From assembly GCF_002019735.1 (NCBI RefSeq), contig NZ_KV917378.1:1824869-1888868 (forward strand): DNA of 64,000 nucleotides, read 5' to 3'. The translations under genes and the position numbers were made by a program. Source of the DNA: Salipaludibacillus agaradhaerens (GTDB taxonomy: Bacteria > Bacillota > Bacilli > Bacillales > Salisediminibacteriaceae). The notes below the pieces were generated by a model that was not told the origin of the DNA, made no database searches, and was given only the letters and a program-made list of their open reading frames with translations. Positions within the stretch are counted from its first letter, which is position 1, and every line of letters starts with the position of its first letter. Shown piece after piece: positions 9,142 to 18,911 of this stretch.

Positions 9142-9476
9142 AAGACCATCTCCCTTTTATGATTTTTTAGTCATACAAAAGGAAAGACTGCAGCAACTCC
9201 CCGCTACTTTCTATCATTAAATGAAAACCTCCCCCTCCTTTTTTGGAAAATATAGTATTCAGTTATCTCATACCCACTTCCAGGAATTATAATCCTTTAT
9301 TTAATTTTTTTTACTTTGGAAACATTTTTTCCTTACAACGTGTTGGCTTTACTTATAAGGCATTTCGAACGATCCTTTTAAATCGGTTCTAAGGTTCTGT
9401 TTTTGTTTTCTCATCACTATTTAGAGCTTAGTTAATGGTCATGATTATGAGCGCATTCCCTAACCTGCTTGTAATA
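9142..9476. other. Intergenic region without recognised gene
   Basis: AT-rich stretch between the zinc-ribbon gene and the serine hydrolase stop codon. No open frame, repeat or clear terminator was recognised. Confidence 0.4.
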
Positions 9477-11003
9477 CTAACTAACGATAACATCAACAGG
9501 TTCCTCTTTCTTTTTAAGAAAACTAATTAGCAGAAAGTAACTGTAGACTAACCAAAGACATGGATATCCCAAATAAAGTGCCCATTTTATACTAGATGGT
9601 AACCATACAAAAATGAATTCCCAATCTACGCCACTATAGAGGAGATAAGGTATTAAATAAATGCAATATGACAGAATCATCATCATGATAATGGAAGTTA
9701 AAACTTTCAATATACCCCTTTTACCTTTCTTATCTACGAATCTTCTTTTTGCTTTTAATTCTTTTATAGCCTTTATAGTTAACCATAACACTACAGTAAT
9801 AACCATTATAGAAACAGAAATGATGGCTACTGCTATATAGTCCGCTATCATGTTCAGGTCTTTTATATTGCTACCATTATTATCTTCATCTAATAGGATT
9901 CGATTGATCCCATGACCAATATCCTCAACATAAGCTGAGTTAATATTACTTAAAACCGCAACACCAATCTTTTCTTCTGGTCTAAAGAGGATAAAAGATG
10001 AATAGTTGGGGTTATTTCCTCCATGGGATATTTCAACGCCTCCCTTTTGGTATACAAACCATCCACTGGCGTAGGAAGATCCATCTTGTAATTGTTCAAC
10101 TCTACGATTAGCTATATGTGACTCTTCAATTACACGATTGCTAAATGTCGATTCCTTTAAGACACCCAGTTGAATTTTAAGCCATTTTTCCATATCCTTA
10201 GAATTTGTAATGATATACCCTGCCGGCTTATTCCCCTCATAATTAGGAGCATGATACACTCGGGGCTCCGTAAATAATTGTTTATAGCCTTGAGCCATTC
10301 TATCCTTTTCAAACTCATTACTATACATATAGGTGTTAGTTAATCCCATTGGATCTAATATATTTTTTGTGATAAATTCTTCATATTTGATACCAGATGT
10401 CTTTTCAATTAATAAGCCTAAAATATCATAATTGATAGTGGCATATTGAAACTTCTCTCCTGGCATGCTATCTAATTCTACTCCAACAAGCGTCTTTACA
10501 GTATCTTCAATGGCATTTTCCCCATCAGAAATAGGAATGTCACTTATAGTATTAAATGGAATTCCACTGGTTTGATAAAGTATATCTCTTACTGTAACGG
10601 TAGCTTCTTCTCCTTTATATGTCATACTTAACCCGGGTATATAGTCTGTTATAGGAGCATCAATATCTATAGTGCCGTTATCGACTAAAGTAAGAACCCC
10701 TAAGGCTGTAAAAGCCTTACTAGTAGAGCCTAATTCAAATAGGGTATCAGGAGTTATTTCTCTACCATTATCAATATCTGCATATCCAAATCCCCTCTGG
10801 TAAACTGTTTCATCCTCTTTTACAATAGTTACAGATAAACCTGGTATGTTTCCTTTTTCCATTTGCTTTTGTATAAATTCCTCTACTTTCTCTATGTTTT
10901 CATTGGATATATCCACTTCACTAGTGGCAGCGCTTATTTCTAGAGAAGAACTTAACAACAAACTCACAAACATAATGAAAGTAAAAACTTTCTTGGTTCT
11001 CAT
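9477..11003 (-). CDS. Membrane-anchored beta-lactamase-family serine hydrolase
   Basis: 508 residues. A signal peptide (MRTKKVFTFIMFVSLLLSSS...ISAA) precedes an extracellular class C beta-lactamase/PBP4*-like domain with S93-T-S-K96 (SxxK), a Tyr motif in YATINY and HGG in ISHGGNNPNY. The last roughly 130 residues contain about four membrane helices, an architecture seen in many Bacillus penicillin-binding-protein-related hydrolases. GAAGGA lies five bases before the ATG at 11003. A second candidate start at 11030 overlaps the regulator's stop as TGATG and would couple translation. The gene lies directly behind an ArsR-type regulator and is probably co-transcribed with it. The substrate is unknown (peptidoglycan peptides, D-amino-acid peptides or esters). 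Confidence 0.85.
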   Translation of the reverse strand: MRTKKVFTFIMFVSLLLSSSLEISAATSEVDISNENIEKVEEFIQKQMEKGNIPGLSVTIVKEDETVYQRGFGYADIDNGREITPDTLFELGSTSKAFTALGVLTLVDNGTIDIDAPITDYIPGLSMTYKGEEATVTVRDILYQTSGIPFNTISDIPISDGENAIEDTVKTLVGVELDSMPGEKFQYATINYDILGLLIEKTSGIKYEEFITKNILDPMGLTNTYMYSNEFEKDRMAQGYKQLFTEPRVYHAPNYEGNKPAGYIITNSKDMEKWLKIQLGVLKESTFSNRVIEESHIANRRVEQLQDGSSYASGWFVYQKGGVEISHGGNNPNYSSFILFRPEEKIGVAVLSNINSAYVEDIGHGINRILLDEDNNGSNIKDLNMIADYIAVAIISVSIMVITVVLWLTIKAIKELKAKRRFVDKKGKRGILKVLTSIIMMMILSYCIYLIPYLLYSGVDWEFIFVWLPSSIKWALYLGYPCLWLVYSYFLLISFLKKKEEPVDVIVS

Positions 11004-11029
11004 AATATCCTTCAATCTAAAATATGTCA

Positions 11030-11602
11030 TCACAGTGGCCACATTTCTTTCGGATTAAGTTCGTACTGACCATTTTGTCTGTACATAAACTGACACATGA
11101 CAAATTCTCTGCGTATCGTGGCATAGTCTTCATGATATTGTTTGATAAATGTATTGAGTTCATTTTCAGGATATATTTTGCCTATTTCTAATTTCTCCAC
11201 TAAATATTCAAGGACAATTAGTTTCTTTTTCCGCTTAGCCGGCAATTCCTTAATCCGCCCATCGTGATCTAAGAAGTTTTTTAGGACAACCGCTTTTTCA
11301 GCATCCTCAATTGCTGGCATGTCCATCGCTGTTTCACTCCCTAATGTTAAGACAGCTTCAGCCATAGATGTGAGCTTCTTTTCATCTAAATAAAAATAAA
11401 TGGTATTTTTTTCACGTCTTTCATAAATGACAGAAATCTCACGCAACTTAGCAATATGGTGGGAAATAGTCGGTGCTGTTAAGCCGAGTTTTCCTGCAAT
11501 TGCTTGCCCGTGTAATGGTCCATCCTTCAGTAAGGCAATTATTCGTAAACGCGTTTTATCACCTAATGCTTTATGAAAATTAACAAGTCGATTCAATTGC
11601 AT
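11030..11602 (-). CDS. ArsR-type winged-helix regulator with DUF2087 domain
   Basis: 190 residues from the ATG at 11602, six bases after GGAGGG; the ATG at 11608 abuts that site. Residues 1-85 form an ArsR winged helix (FHKALGDKTRLRIIALL, with recognition helix GLTAPTISHHIAKL). No cysteine metal box is present in that helix, so it is probably not a metal sensor. The C-terminal part (EDAEKAVVLKNFLDHDGRIKELPAKRKKKLIVLEYL ... RREFVMCQFMYRQNGQYEL) fits DUF2087. It is co-transcribed with the downstream serine hydrolase and is probably autoregulated through the palindrome at 11615-11642. Confidence 0.85.
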   Translation of the reverse strand: MQLNRLVNFHKALGDKTRLRIIALLKDGPLHGQAIAGKLGLTAPTISHHIAKLREISVIYERREKNTIYFYLDEKKLTSMAEAVLTLGSETAMDMPAIEDAEKAVVLKNFLDHDGRIKELPAKRKKKLIVLEYLVEKLEIGKIYPENELNTFIKQYHEDYATIRREFVMCQFMYRQNGQYELNPKEMWPL

Positions 11603-11614
11603 AAACATCCCTCC

Positions 11615-11653
11615 ATCTAATTAGATTATAATCTAATTAGATGTTTTTTTCAA
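11615..11653 (-). promoter_or_regulatory. Promoter of the ArsR-type gene with duplicated palindromic operator
   Basis: -35 TTGAAA (11648-11653), 17-bp spacer, -10 TATAAT (11625-11630). The 12-mer ATCTAATTAGAT, itself a perfect palindrome, occurs twice (11615-11626 and 11631-11642) on either side of TATA, so the whole 28 bp is also a perfect palindrome enclosing the -10 box. This is a good candidate autorepression operator; the implied 5' leader is very short. Confidence 0.8.
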
Positions 11654-11770
11654 CGACACTAATCTAGAAACGCACTCATTAAGGGATCGCCCGCCCTTAA
11701 CAAACCATTTGACTTACACAAACACTTTTTCAATAAAATGCACCTTTATTCATGTCCTTTCACGACATAT

Positions 11771-11794
11771 TAAAAACCCGCCTTAATGACGGGT
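11771..11794 (-). terminator. Terminator of the YckD-like gene
   Basis: Minus strand ACCCGTCATTAAGGCGGGT followed by TTTTTAA, a few bases after the stop codon at 11801. Confidence 0.8.
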
Positions 11795-11800
11795 CAATGG

Positions 11801-12130
11801 TTACGATTCTTTTTTATGATGAGGCTGTTTCCACTTAGGGATGAAACCTGTACTTTCTAACTCTTCATACCCTTTCTCAAAATGCTTAATAATCTTATCA
11901 CCTTTTTCTTCGGTGAAAACACCAAACTCAACATATTTGTTAATAATGGTCCGTTGTTGTTCTAAGGCTTCTTTTTGTAAGGCTGACATTTCTTCTTGCT
12001 GTTCCTCTGTAAGCGTGATTTCTTCTGTCTGCTCATTTTCTTCCGCTGACGCTTCTAAGGTAAGGAAACTCTCAGCTCCAACCGATAGAACGAGTGCTGC
12101 CATCATACTTAATACAACTTTACGCATCAA
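11801..12130 (-). CDS. Secreted DUF2680 (YckD-like) protein
   Basis: 109 residues. The signal peptide is MMRKVVLSMMAALVLSVGAESFLTLEASA, with likely cleavage after ASA. A very acidic linker (EENEQTEEITLTEEQQEE) and a short helical DUF2680 domain follow (LQKEALEQQRTIINKYVEFGVFTEEKGDKIIKHFEKGYEEL), then a basic His/Lys tail. B. subtilis YckD has the same layout and no assigned function. The gene stands alone with its own terminator. The strong acidity of the mature N-terminus fits secretion into a salty, alkaline medium. Confidence 0.8.
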   Translation of the reverse strand: MMRKVVLSMMAALVLSVGAESFLTLEASAEENEQTEEITLTEEQQEEMSALQKEALEQQRTIINKYVEFGVFTEEKGDKIIKHFEKGYEELESTGFIPKWKQPHHKKES

Positions 12131-12425
12131 TTATCTTCTCCTTATGTATAGTTTAGTTGTAGTGTGTACGAAACAACGGTATTTATCCGCACATTTTTTA
12201 TCGTGGCTCCAAATTATTTATTGCGCCACCTAAGCGTACGCATCATGTTAAGCCCTAAAAGAGAGACTCATCTCTTACGTAGAAGATACGGTGATTACCT
12301 CTACAACGCGCTTTATTTAAGGATGTTTTCTTAACAGGCTACCACTGTATGTGTTTTATTTTTACTTAAAGATGTACTGTTTCACTACCATTATATTAAT
12401 TCAAATTAATATTTGTAATGTTTTT
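12131..12425. other. Intergenic region without recognised gene
   Basis: Region upstream of the YckD-like gene; it must contain its promoter. No other feature was recognised. Confidence 0.4.
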
Positions 12426-12453
12426 TTGTTACAAAGAAAATATCCTTTATAAT
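12426..12453 (+). promoter_or_regulatory. Promoter-like sequence facing the 51-bp repeat array
   Basis: TTGTTA (12426-12431), 16-bp spacer, TATAAT (12448-12453). About 50 bases downstream, AAAAGGA precedes a 9-codon frame at 12504-12533 (MDKIIRKRK), and the tandem array begins at 12560. A transcript reading through the array is possible but unproven. Confidence 0.45.
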
Positions 12454-12559
12454 GGATAAGTCAGGTGGTAAGCCCATCAAAATATAATAAAAAGGACTAA
12501 CGCATGGATAAGATTATACGAAAAAGGAAATAAACTGCCACTCAGACGAAGAATGACCC

Positions 12560-12916
12560 GCGAGTGGCGGGGAAAAGGATATTATGCGACACTCACATGA
12601 AATACGTGCCGCGAGTGGCGGGAAAAGGGATATTATGCGACACTCACATGAAATATGTGCCGCGAGTGGCGGGGAAAAGGATATTATGCGACACTCACAT
12701 GAAATACGTGCCGCGAGTGGCGGGAAAAGGGATATTATGCGACACTCACATGAAATATGTGCCGCGAGTGGCGGGAAAAAGGATATTATGCGACACTCAC
12801 ATGAAATACGTGCCGCGAGTGGCGGGAAAAAGGATATTATGCGACACTCACATGGAATACGTGCCGCGAGTGGCGGGAAAAAGGATATTATGCGACACTC
12901 ACATGAAATATGTGCC
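12560..12916 (+). repeat. Seven tandem copies of a 51-bp unit
   Basis: Seven contiguous 51-bp units start at 12560, 12611, 12662, 12713, 12764, 12815 and 12866. Each begins GCGAGTGGCGGG and contains GCGACACTCACATG, which can pair with the start of the unit (GAGTG with CACTC) to form a hairpin. Units 1-2 are identical to units 3-4, so a 102-bp dimer was duplicated recently; units 5-7 differ from one another at one or two bases. Because 51 is a multiple of three, two frames stay open across it and would give 17-residue repeats. These frames lack credible ribosome sites, so the array is scored as a non-coding repeat. Confidence 0.95.
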
Positions 12917-12993
12917 GTATATACTTATACGAAGGACAATTCAAGCTAATTTATTTTATCTCCTATAATTCAATCAACCTATTACCGCTCACT

Positions 12994-13020
12994 AAAAAAG
13001 GGGCTCTGTCAGAAGCCCCC
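12994..13020 (-). terminator. Terminator of the pur operon
   Basis: Minus strand GGGGCT-TCTGACAG-AGCCCC followed by TTTTTTAG, 19 bases after the purD stop codon. Confidence 0.85.
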
Positions 13021-13038
13021 CTCAATTGTTTTTTACAC

Positions 13039-14304
13039 TTATTCTTTTACTTGGTGGGCGATGTCTCTGCGGTAAAAGAGTCCTTCCCACGCACTTGTTG
13101 CTAGAACATCGTATGTGTGTTGCAAAGCTTCTGAGATGGTAGGAGCCATCGTGGATAGGAGCAGAACACGGCCGCCGTTTGTCTGCCAATCTTCCCCGCT
13201 TTTTTTGCTCCCAGCATGAAACCAGTGTTGACGTTCAGGCACGTTTGTTTTCGGAAAAGTAAAGACAGTGCCTTTGTCATAAGTTCCTGGATAACCTTCA
13301 GACGCTAACACAACGCCAACGCAAGCGTCATCGGACCACTTCAAGTCCATGTCATGACCGGCCATGACACGCTCAATGACCTCTACTAAATCGGACTGCA
13401 ACCGCGGTAAGATCACCTGTGTTTCAGGATCACCAAAACGGGCGTTAAATTCGATGACTTTAGGGCCGTCGGCTGTTATCATCAAGCCTCCATACAAAAT
13501 ACCAGTAAACGGGACACCTTCGTCAACCATCGCTTCTGCCATCGGTCGTAGCACAGCTTCCTCTGCTTCTTTCAACCACTGACCATCTAAATGAGGCACT
13601 GGTGAATAGGCTCCCATACCACCGGTGTTCGGACCTGCATCTCCGTCATATGCTCGTTTATGATCTTGGGCGGTCACCATCGGAATAACGGTACGTCCAT
13701 GAACAAATGCCATATAAGAGAGCTCTTCTCCTCGAAGACACTCTTCAATCACAACAGAAGCACCAGCTTCACCAAATTTTCGTCCTGCCATCATATCATC
13801 TAACGCTGCTAACGCGTCATCGACTGTTTCAGCTACGACAACACCCTTTCCAGCTGCCAACCCATCTGCTTTCACGACGATTGGCGCTCCTTGCTGTTGT
13901 ACATACGCTTTTGCTTCATCTAAATCAGTGAACGTTTCAAAGGTAGCTGTAGGAATCCCGTACTTTTTCATAATATCTTTAGCAAATTGCTTACTGCCTT
14001 CAATTTGAGCCGCGGCTTTTGTCGGTCCAAATACGGTTAAGCCTGCTGCTTGAAAATCATCCACAAGCCCTGCAACTAGCGGAGCTTCAGGCCCTACCAT
14101 CGTAAGTGACACCTCTTCACGTTTTGCTAGCTCAATTAACGCCTTATGATCCGTTTCTGAAATGGCGACGGAACGACATCCTTGCTCTTCATTAATGGCG
14201 TCGCTTCCCGGAGCCACAAAGACTTCAGTTACTCGTTTAGAGCGAGCGAACGCCCATGCAAGAGCATGTTCACGCCCGCCACTGCCTATGACTAACACCT
14301 TCAT
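13039..14304 (-). CDS. purD: Phosphoribosylamine-glycine ligase (GAR synthetase)
   Basis: 421-residue ATP-grasp ligase that joins glycine to phosphoribosylamine (purine pathway step 2). Visible are the N-terminal GSGGREHALAWA nucleotide-binding loop, the ATP-grasp segment VVKADGLAAGKGVVVA and the metal-binding end VIEFNARFGDPETQ. Length is normal for the family. It is the last gene of the operon, 18 bases after purH, and is followed by the operon terminator. Confidence 0.97.
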   Translation of the reverse strand: MKVLVIGSGGREHALAWAFARSKRVTEVFVAPGSDAINEEQGCRSVAISETDHKALIELAKREEVSLTMVGPEAPLVAGLVDDFQAAGLTVFGPTKAAAQIEGSKQFAKDIMKKYGIPTATFETFTDLDEAKAYVQQQGAPIVVKADGLAAGKGVVVAETVDDALAALDDMMAGRKFGEAGASVVIEECLRGEELSYMAFVHGRTVIPMVTAQDHKRAYDGDAGPNTGGMGAYSPVPHLDGQWLKEAEEAVLRPMAEAMVDEGVPFTGILYGGLMITADGPKVIEFNARFGDPETQVILPRLQSDLVEVIERVMAGHDMDLKWSDDACVGVVLASEGYPGTYDKGTVFTFPKTNVPERQHWFHAGSKKSGEDWQTNGGRVLLLSTMAPTISEALQHTYDVLATSAWEGLFYRRDIAHQVKE

Positions 14305-14322
14305 GTCCAGTCATCCCCTTTT

Positions 14323-15861
14323 TTAATGTTTAAAGTGGCGCACACCGGTAAATACCATCGCGATGCCATATTTATCAGCCATATCAATAGACTCTTGGTC
14401 ACGTTTTGAACCGCCAGGCTGAATGATCGCTTTAATACCTGCTTGGCCAGCCGCTTCCACTGTGTCACTCATAGGGAAGAACGCATCTGACGCCATGACC
14501 GAACCTTCCGCTTTATCTCCTGCTTGTTCAAGGGCAATTTTAGCCGCTCCTACACGGTTCATTTGACCTGCACCTACACCGATCGTCATATCATCTTTAG
14601 CCAGTACAATGGCGTTTGATTTTACATGCTTAACGACCTTCCAAGCAAGTTTGATTTGTTCTAGTTCATTATCAGATGGCTTACGTTTTGTAGGAATGGT
14701 CACTTCCACATCCTCATAGCTTAACGTGTCTGTTTCTTGCATAAGTGCTCCACCAGACACGGTTGTCATCCGTTGTTCGATCGGTTGATCTGATGACAAG
14801 TCTACTGTGAGCAAACGGAGGTTTTTCTTTTCCGTTAATACGGCTAAAGCGGCTTTTGAAAAGCTCGGAGCGATAATTATTTCTAGGAAAATCTCTTTCA
14901 TTTTTAACGCCGTCTCTTCATCCACTTCACGGTTACATGCAATGATACCACCAAAAATAGAGGTTGGATCAGCGTCGTATGCTTTCGTATAGGCATCAAA
15001 AATCGAGCTGCCAATCCCTACACCACACGGGTTCATATGTTTGATTGCAGCTACTGCTGGTCCATTAAAGTCTCGGATAACAGCTAGGGCCGCATCCGCA
15101 TCATTAATGTTGTTATAGGAAAGTTCCTTGCCGTGCAGCTGTTCTGCTCGTGCGATGGAAACTGGATTTCCGAGCGGACGTTCATAAAATGCCGCCTGCT
15201 GGTGTGGGTTTTCCCCATAACGAAGCATTTGCTTACGGTTATAAGTGACGGTTAATTTTTCAGGGGCTTCCTCTCCTACATGGTTTGTTAAGTATTCGCC
15301 GATAAGGGCATCATAAGCTGCTGTATGTCTGAACGCTTTCGCGGCCAGCTTCGTTTTACGTTCGTCAGACAGCTTCCCATCAAGCGTTTTTAACTCCTCC
15401 AACACGACACTGTAATCATCAGCATCAACGATAATTGCCACGTCTTGATGGTTTTTCGCTGCGGAGCGAATCATCGATGGACCGCCAATATCAATATTTT
15501 CGATGGCATCAGCAAATGTGGCATCAGGATTTTCTATCGTCGCCTGAAATGGATATAAATTGACGATCACAAAGTCAATTAAGCCGATTCCTTGTTCTTT
15601 AAGAGCACTCATATGTTCCGTGTTAACACGAACACCAAGAAGGCCACCATGTATGGCTGGGTGTAATGTTTTCACACGACCATCCATCATCTCTGGAAAT
15701 CCTGTCACGTCTTCTATGCCAATGACATTCACTCCTGCTTCTTCTAACACGCGTTTCGTACCACCAGTTGAGATGACCTCAACCCCGATTTTTTCTAACT
15801 CTTGAACAAATGGGACGATGCCCGTTTTATCTGACACACTGACTAACGCTCGCTTCTTCAT
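14323..15861 (-). CDS. purH: Bifunctional AICAR formyltransferase / IMP cyclohydrolase
   Basis: 512 residues. The N-terminal MGS-like IMP cyclohydrolase domain ([41 protein letters not shown]) occupies about residues 1-195. The AICAR transformylase domain follows ([27 protein letters not shown], which contains the Lys-His catalytic pair; ending FTGVRHFKH). It carries out the last two steps of IMP synthesis. It starts 5 bases after the purN stop and is translated as part of the pur operon. Confidence 0.97.
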   Translation of the reverse strand: MKKRALVSVSDKTGIVPFVQELEKIGVEVISTGGTKRVLEEAGVNVIGIEDVTGFPEMMDGRVKTLHPAIHGGLLGVRVNTEHMSALKEQGIGLIDFVIVNLYPFQATIENPDATFADAIENIDIGGPSMIRSAAKNHQDVAIIVDADDYSVVLEELKTLDGKLSDERKTKLAAKAFRHTAAYDALIGEYLTNHVGEEAPEKLTVTYNRKQMLRYGENPHQQAAFYERPLGNPVSIARAEQLHGKELSYNNINDADAALAVIRDFNGPAVAAIKHMNPCGVGIGSSIFDAYTKAYDADPTSIFGGIIACNREVDEETALKMKEIFLEIIIAPSFSKAALAVLTEKKNLRLLTVDLSSDQPIEQRMTTVSGGALMQETDTLSYEDVEVTIPTKRKPSDNELEQIKLAWKVVKHVKSNAIVLAKDDMTIGVGAGQMNRVGAAKIALEQAGDKAEGSVMASDAFFPMSDTVEAAGQAGIKAIIQPGGSKRDQESIDMADKYGIAMVFTGVRHFKH

Positions 15862-15866
15862 TTACG

Positions 15867-16445
15867 TCACGCTCCTCCGCCGTTGGTAATCACTTGCTGT
15901 ATTGTTTGTGGATATAAGCGATGTTCTACCGCCTGTATGTTGTGTTGAACATCTTCTCTCGTATCAGTTTCTTCAATTCGAACAGGCTCCTGAGCAATAA
16001 TCGGCCCCGTATCCATACCTTCATCAACAAAGTGAATCGTCACACCAGACACTTTCACACGGGCGTCAAACGCTTGACCTATAGCATCTAACCCAGGAAA
16101 TGCTGGTAACAGTGACGGGTGAATATTCATTATTCGCCCTTCATAAGCCTTTAATAAAGTGGGACCGATAAGGCGCATATACCCTGCCAGGACGACCCAC
16201 TCCACCCCATGGCGTTGCAATTCAGTGAGAATCGCTTGTTCAAAGGCGGCTTTTCCGCTGTATGTCTTCGGAGAGAAAGAAAAAATAGGAATAGCCGCTT
16301 CCTCTGCCCGTTTTTCAGCATAAGCCCCAGGCTTGTCACATACGAGTAAGGCAATCTCAGCGGTCAAGTTCCCTGCCTCAACCGCATCGATCATCGCTTG
16401 AAAATTACTACCGCTTCCTGAAGCAAACACAGCGATCTTCGTCAT
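15867..16445 (-). CDS. purN: Phosphoribosylglycinamide formyltransferase (10-formyl-THF dependent)
   Basis: 192 residues. The nucleotide-binding start [15 protein letters not shown], the central [13 protein letters not shown] and the catalytic region [12 protein letters not shown] (Asn/His pair), followed by [19 protein letters not shown], are typical of GAR transformylase. It catalyses the third step of purine synthesis. The start overlaps the purM stop by 4 bases (ATGA), indicating translational coupling. Confidence 0.97.
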   Translation of the reverse strand: MTKIAVFASGSGSNFQAMIDAVEAGNLTAEIALLVCDKPGAYAEKRAEEAAIPIFSFSPKTYSGKAAFEQAILTELQRHGVEWVVLAGYMRLIGPTLLKAYEGRIMNIHPSLLPAFPGLDAIGQAFDARVKVSGVTIHFVDEGMDTGPIIAQEPVRIEETDTREDVQHNIQAVEHRLYPQTIQQVITNGGGA

Positions 16446-17485
16446 AGCTTCAATGCTCCTTCAAACGTGAGCCCTTCCCCAGCTGTAAGACGCCCTATTT
16501 CACATGCTTGTTCACCTTGCTCATGTAACTGGTGCAATACTTTTGGCGCATTATCCGGCTTCACAGCTAAGACAAGTCCTACTCCCATATTAAATGTTTC
16601 AAGCATGTCATCGACTGTGAGACCTCCTTGCTCCTTTAACCACGTGAAAACAGGTGGTACTTGCCACGCATCAAGGTTAATGACGGCACCCACACCTTCT
16701 GGAAGCATTCGGGGAACGTTTTCCACAAGTCCGCCCCCTGTTATATGAGCAGCGGCCTGTACGTCGTCCCTTCCTATAAAAGGTTGTAGCGCCTTCACAT
16801 AAATACGAGTTGGCGTTAAAAATACATCCCCTAACGTGTGTGCATCCAACTGTTTAGGTGCAGGACTTTGCCATGTGAGACCGGCATCTTTCACGATTTT
16901 TCTTACGAGTGAGAAACCGTTACTATGCACCCCACTTGACGCCAATCCGATCAAGACATCCCCTTCACTGACCCGAGCTGGCCCCCAGAGCTGAGTCTTC
17001 TCGGCAGCCCCTACGACAAATCCAGCCACATCATAATCGTTTTCTGCATAAAGTCCAGGCATCTCCGCCGTCTCTCCGCCGATAAGAGCGCACCCTGACT
17101 GGCGACAGCCTTCCGCTACACCAGCGACAATCTGTTCCACCTGTGCTGGATCATTCTTCCCAAGCGCCAAGTAATCAAGAAAAAATAACGGTGAGGCTCC
17201 TTGAACGACAATATCATTGACACACATAGCAACAGCATCGATGCCAATGGTATCATGTCGGTTCGTTTCTTGAGCAATGATGAGCTTCGTCCCGACGCCG
17301 TCGGTACCTGAGACGAGGACTGGTTCTTTCAAGTTCAACTGTGATAAATCAAATAAACCGCCAAAACCTCCGAGACCACCTAGCACTTCAGGACGCATGG
17401 TAGACGCCACATGTTTTTTCATACGGCGGACACCTTCATAGCCTGCTTCGATGTTCACACCTGCCGATTCATACGCTTTAGACAC
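16442..17485 (-). CDS. purM: Phosphoribosylformylglycinamidine cyclo-ligase (AIR synthetase)
   Basis: 347-residue member of the PurM/SelD ATPase superfamily that closes the imidazole ring to give AIR. Recognisable stretches are the glycine-rich [20 protein letters not shown] (phosphate loop), [12 protein letters not shown] and [11 protein letters not shown], with the AIRS C-terminal domain after about residue 175. Length is normal. It starts one base after the purF stop. Confidence 0.97.
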   Translation of the reverse strand: MSKAYESAGVNIEAGYEGVRRMKKHVASTMRPEVLGGLGGFGGLFDLSQLNLKEPVLVSGTDGVGTKLIIAQETNRHDTIGIDAVAMCVNDIVVQGASPLFFLDYLALGKNDPAQVEQIVAGVAEGCRQSGCALIGGETAEMPGLYAENDYDVAGFVVGAAEKTQLWGPARVSEGDVLIGLASSGVHSNGFSLVRKIVKDAGLTWQSPAPKQLDAHTLGDVFLTPTRIYVKALQPFIGRDDVQAAAHITGGGLVENVPRMLPEGVGAVINLDAWQVPPVFTWLKEQGGLTVDDMLETFNMGVGLVLAVKPDNAPKVLHQLHEQGEQACEIGRLTAGEGLTFEGALKL

Positions 17486-17486
17486 G

Positions 17487-18911
17487 TTATTTTCCCCCTA
17501 ACACTTTATCGTATGGATGGTCTGTCGCTGGATAAATCTCTGTCGGATACGTGCCTGTGAAACAGGCGAGACATTGTCCGCAATTTTCCATCGTGTCAGG
17601 GCGGCCGATCCCACTCATTAAACCATCAACACTTAAATAAGCTAATGAATCAGCACCCATTTCTTCACGAATTTCTTCAATTGATTTTTCAGCAGCGATT
17701 AATTCCCCTTTAGTGGACGTATCGATCCCATAATAACAAGGGTTAATGATCGGCGGTGAACTGATACGGACGTGCACTTCCTTCGCACCAGCTTCCCTTA
17801 AAAGTTTCACAATTCTCCTTGCAGTCGTCCCGCGAACGATCGAGTCATCGATCATGACGACGCGCTTTCCTTCAACAACACCTCGAACAGCAGAAAGCTT
17901 CATTTTCACACCCTGTTCCCGCAACGATTGTGAAGGCTGGATAAAGGTCCGACCCACGTAACGGTTTTTTATGAGACCGAGCTCATACGGAATCCCCGAC
18001 TCTTCTGCGAAACCGATGGCGGCCGAAATGCTTGAGTCTGGGACCCCTGTGACCACATCCGCATCAATACCTGCTTCTATGGCTAACTGTTTGCCAAGAT
18101 TTTTCCGAGCTGCATGCACGTTAATCTCTTCTACGTTGCTGTCAGGGCGTGCAAAGTACACATATTCCATGGAACATATCGTACGCTTCGTTGAGGGTGA
18201 GAACGTTTCAATGTGAAGACCTTCATCATTGATTAAGATCAATTCACCTGGCTGTACTTCTCTTAAAAATGTGGCACCGACAATATCGAAGGCACATGTT
18301 TCAGACGAGACGACGTAGCCGTCTCCAAGCTTCCCAATGGATAATGGGCGCAGTCCGTTCGGGTCGAGCGCTACCATCATAAAGTCTTCCACAAGAATGG
18401 CAAGGGCATAGGCCCCCTTAACCATCGTTAACGCATTTTTCACAGAATCACGGATATCTGGATAGCCGCTTCGTTTAATTAAATGGGCAATAACTTCTGT
18501 ATCTGACGTCGTTTGAAAAATGCTCCCTTGATACTCTAACTGCCGCTTTAACGCAGTGGCGTTGACGAGATTCCCATTATGAGCAATGGCCAAGCTTCCT
18601 GTCTGAGAATTGAACTGCAGCGGTTGGCAGTTAATAAAGTCACTGCCGCCTGCTGTCGTATATCGCACGTGGCCAATGGCACCCGTTCCTTGCATATTGT
18701 TGAGAATATCCTCGTTAAAAACGTCGTTTACGAGTCCCATTCCTTTATGGATCTTCAGTTTGTTGCGGTCCGTGACGACAATTCCTGCTCCTTCTTGTCC
18801 CCGGTGCTGCAAACTATGCAACCCATAATACGTAATATGAGAAGCGTCTTCATGACCCCATACACCGAATACCCCGCACTCTTCGTTTAATCCTTTTATT
18901 TCAGGTAGCAT
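17487..18911 (-). CDS. purF: Amidophosphoribosyltransferase
   Basis: 474 residues from the ATG at 18911, which follows GGAGAGG by 9 bases; the longer TTG-initiated frame is not needed. The first committed enzyme of purine synthesis makes phosphoribosylamine from PRPP and glutamine. An 11-residue propeptide ([11 protein letters not shown]) precedes the catalytic Cys12 of the Ntn glutaminase domain, exactly as in B. subtilis. The PRPP loop is [13 protein letters not shown]. Cysteines in TICSMEY, NPCYYG and NCGQCLAC fit the 4Fe-4S cluster of the Bacillus enzyme. Its start lies 16 bases inside the end of purL. Confidence 0.97.
   Translation of the reverse strand: MLPEIKGLNEECGVFGVWGHEDASHITYYGLHSLQHRGQEGAGIVVTDRNKLKIHKGMGLVNDVFNEDILNNMQGTGAIGHVRYTTAGGSDFINCQPLQFNSQTGSLAIAHNGNLVNATALKRQLEYQGSIFQTTSDTEVIAHLIKRSGYPDIRDSVKNALTMVKGAYALAILVEDFMMVALDPNGLRPLSIGKLGDGYVVSSETCAFDIVGATFLREVQPGELILINDEGLHIETFSPSTKRTICSMEYVYFARPDSNVEEINVHAARKNLGKQLAIEAGIDADVVTGVPDSSISAAIGFAEESGIPYELGLIKNRYVGRTFIQPSQSLREQGVKMKLSAVRGVVEGKRVVMIDDSIVRGTTARRIVKLLREAGAKEVHVRISSPPIINPCYYGIDTSTKGELIAAEKSIEEIREEMGADSLAYLSVDGLMSGIGRPDTMENCGQCLACFTGTYPTEIYPATDHPYDKVLGGK

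Noticed and set aside
12560-12916. CRISPR-like array
   Set aside because: Units are contiguous 51-bp copies without unique spacers, and no cas genes are nearby.
12564-12968. Two overlapping frames of 134 and 121 codons encoding perfect 17-residue repeats
   Set aside because: They stay open only because the 51-bp repeat is a multiple of three without stops; no credible ribosome site, and the peptides resemble no repeat protein known to me.
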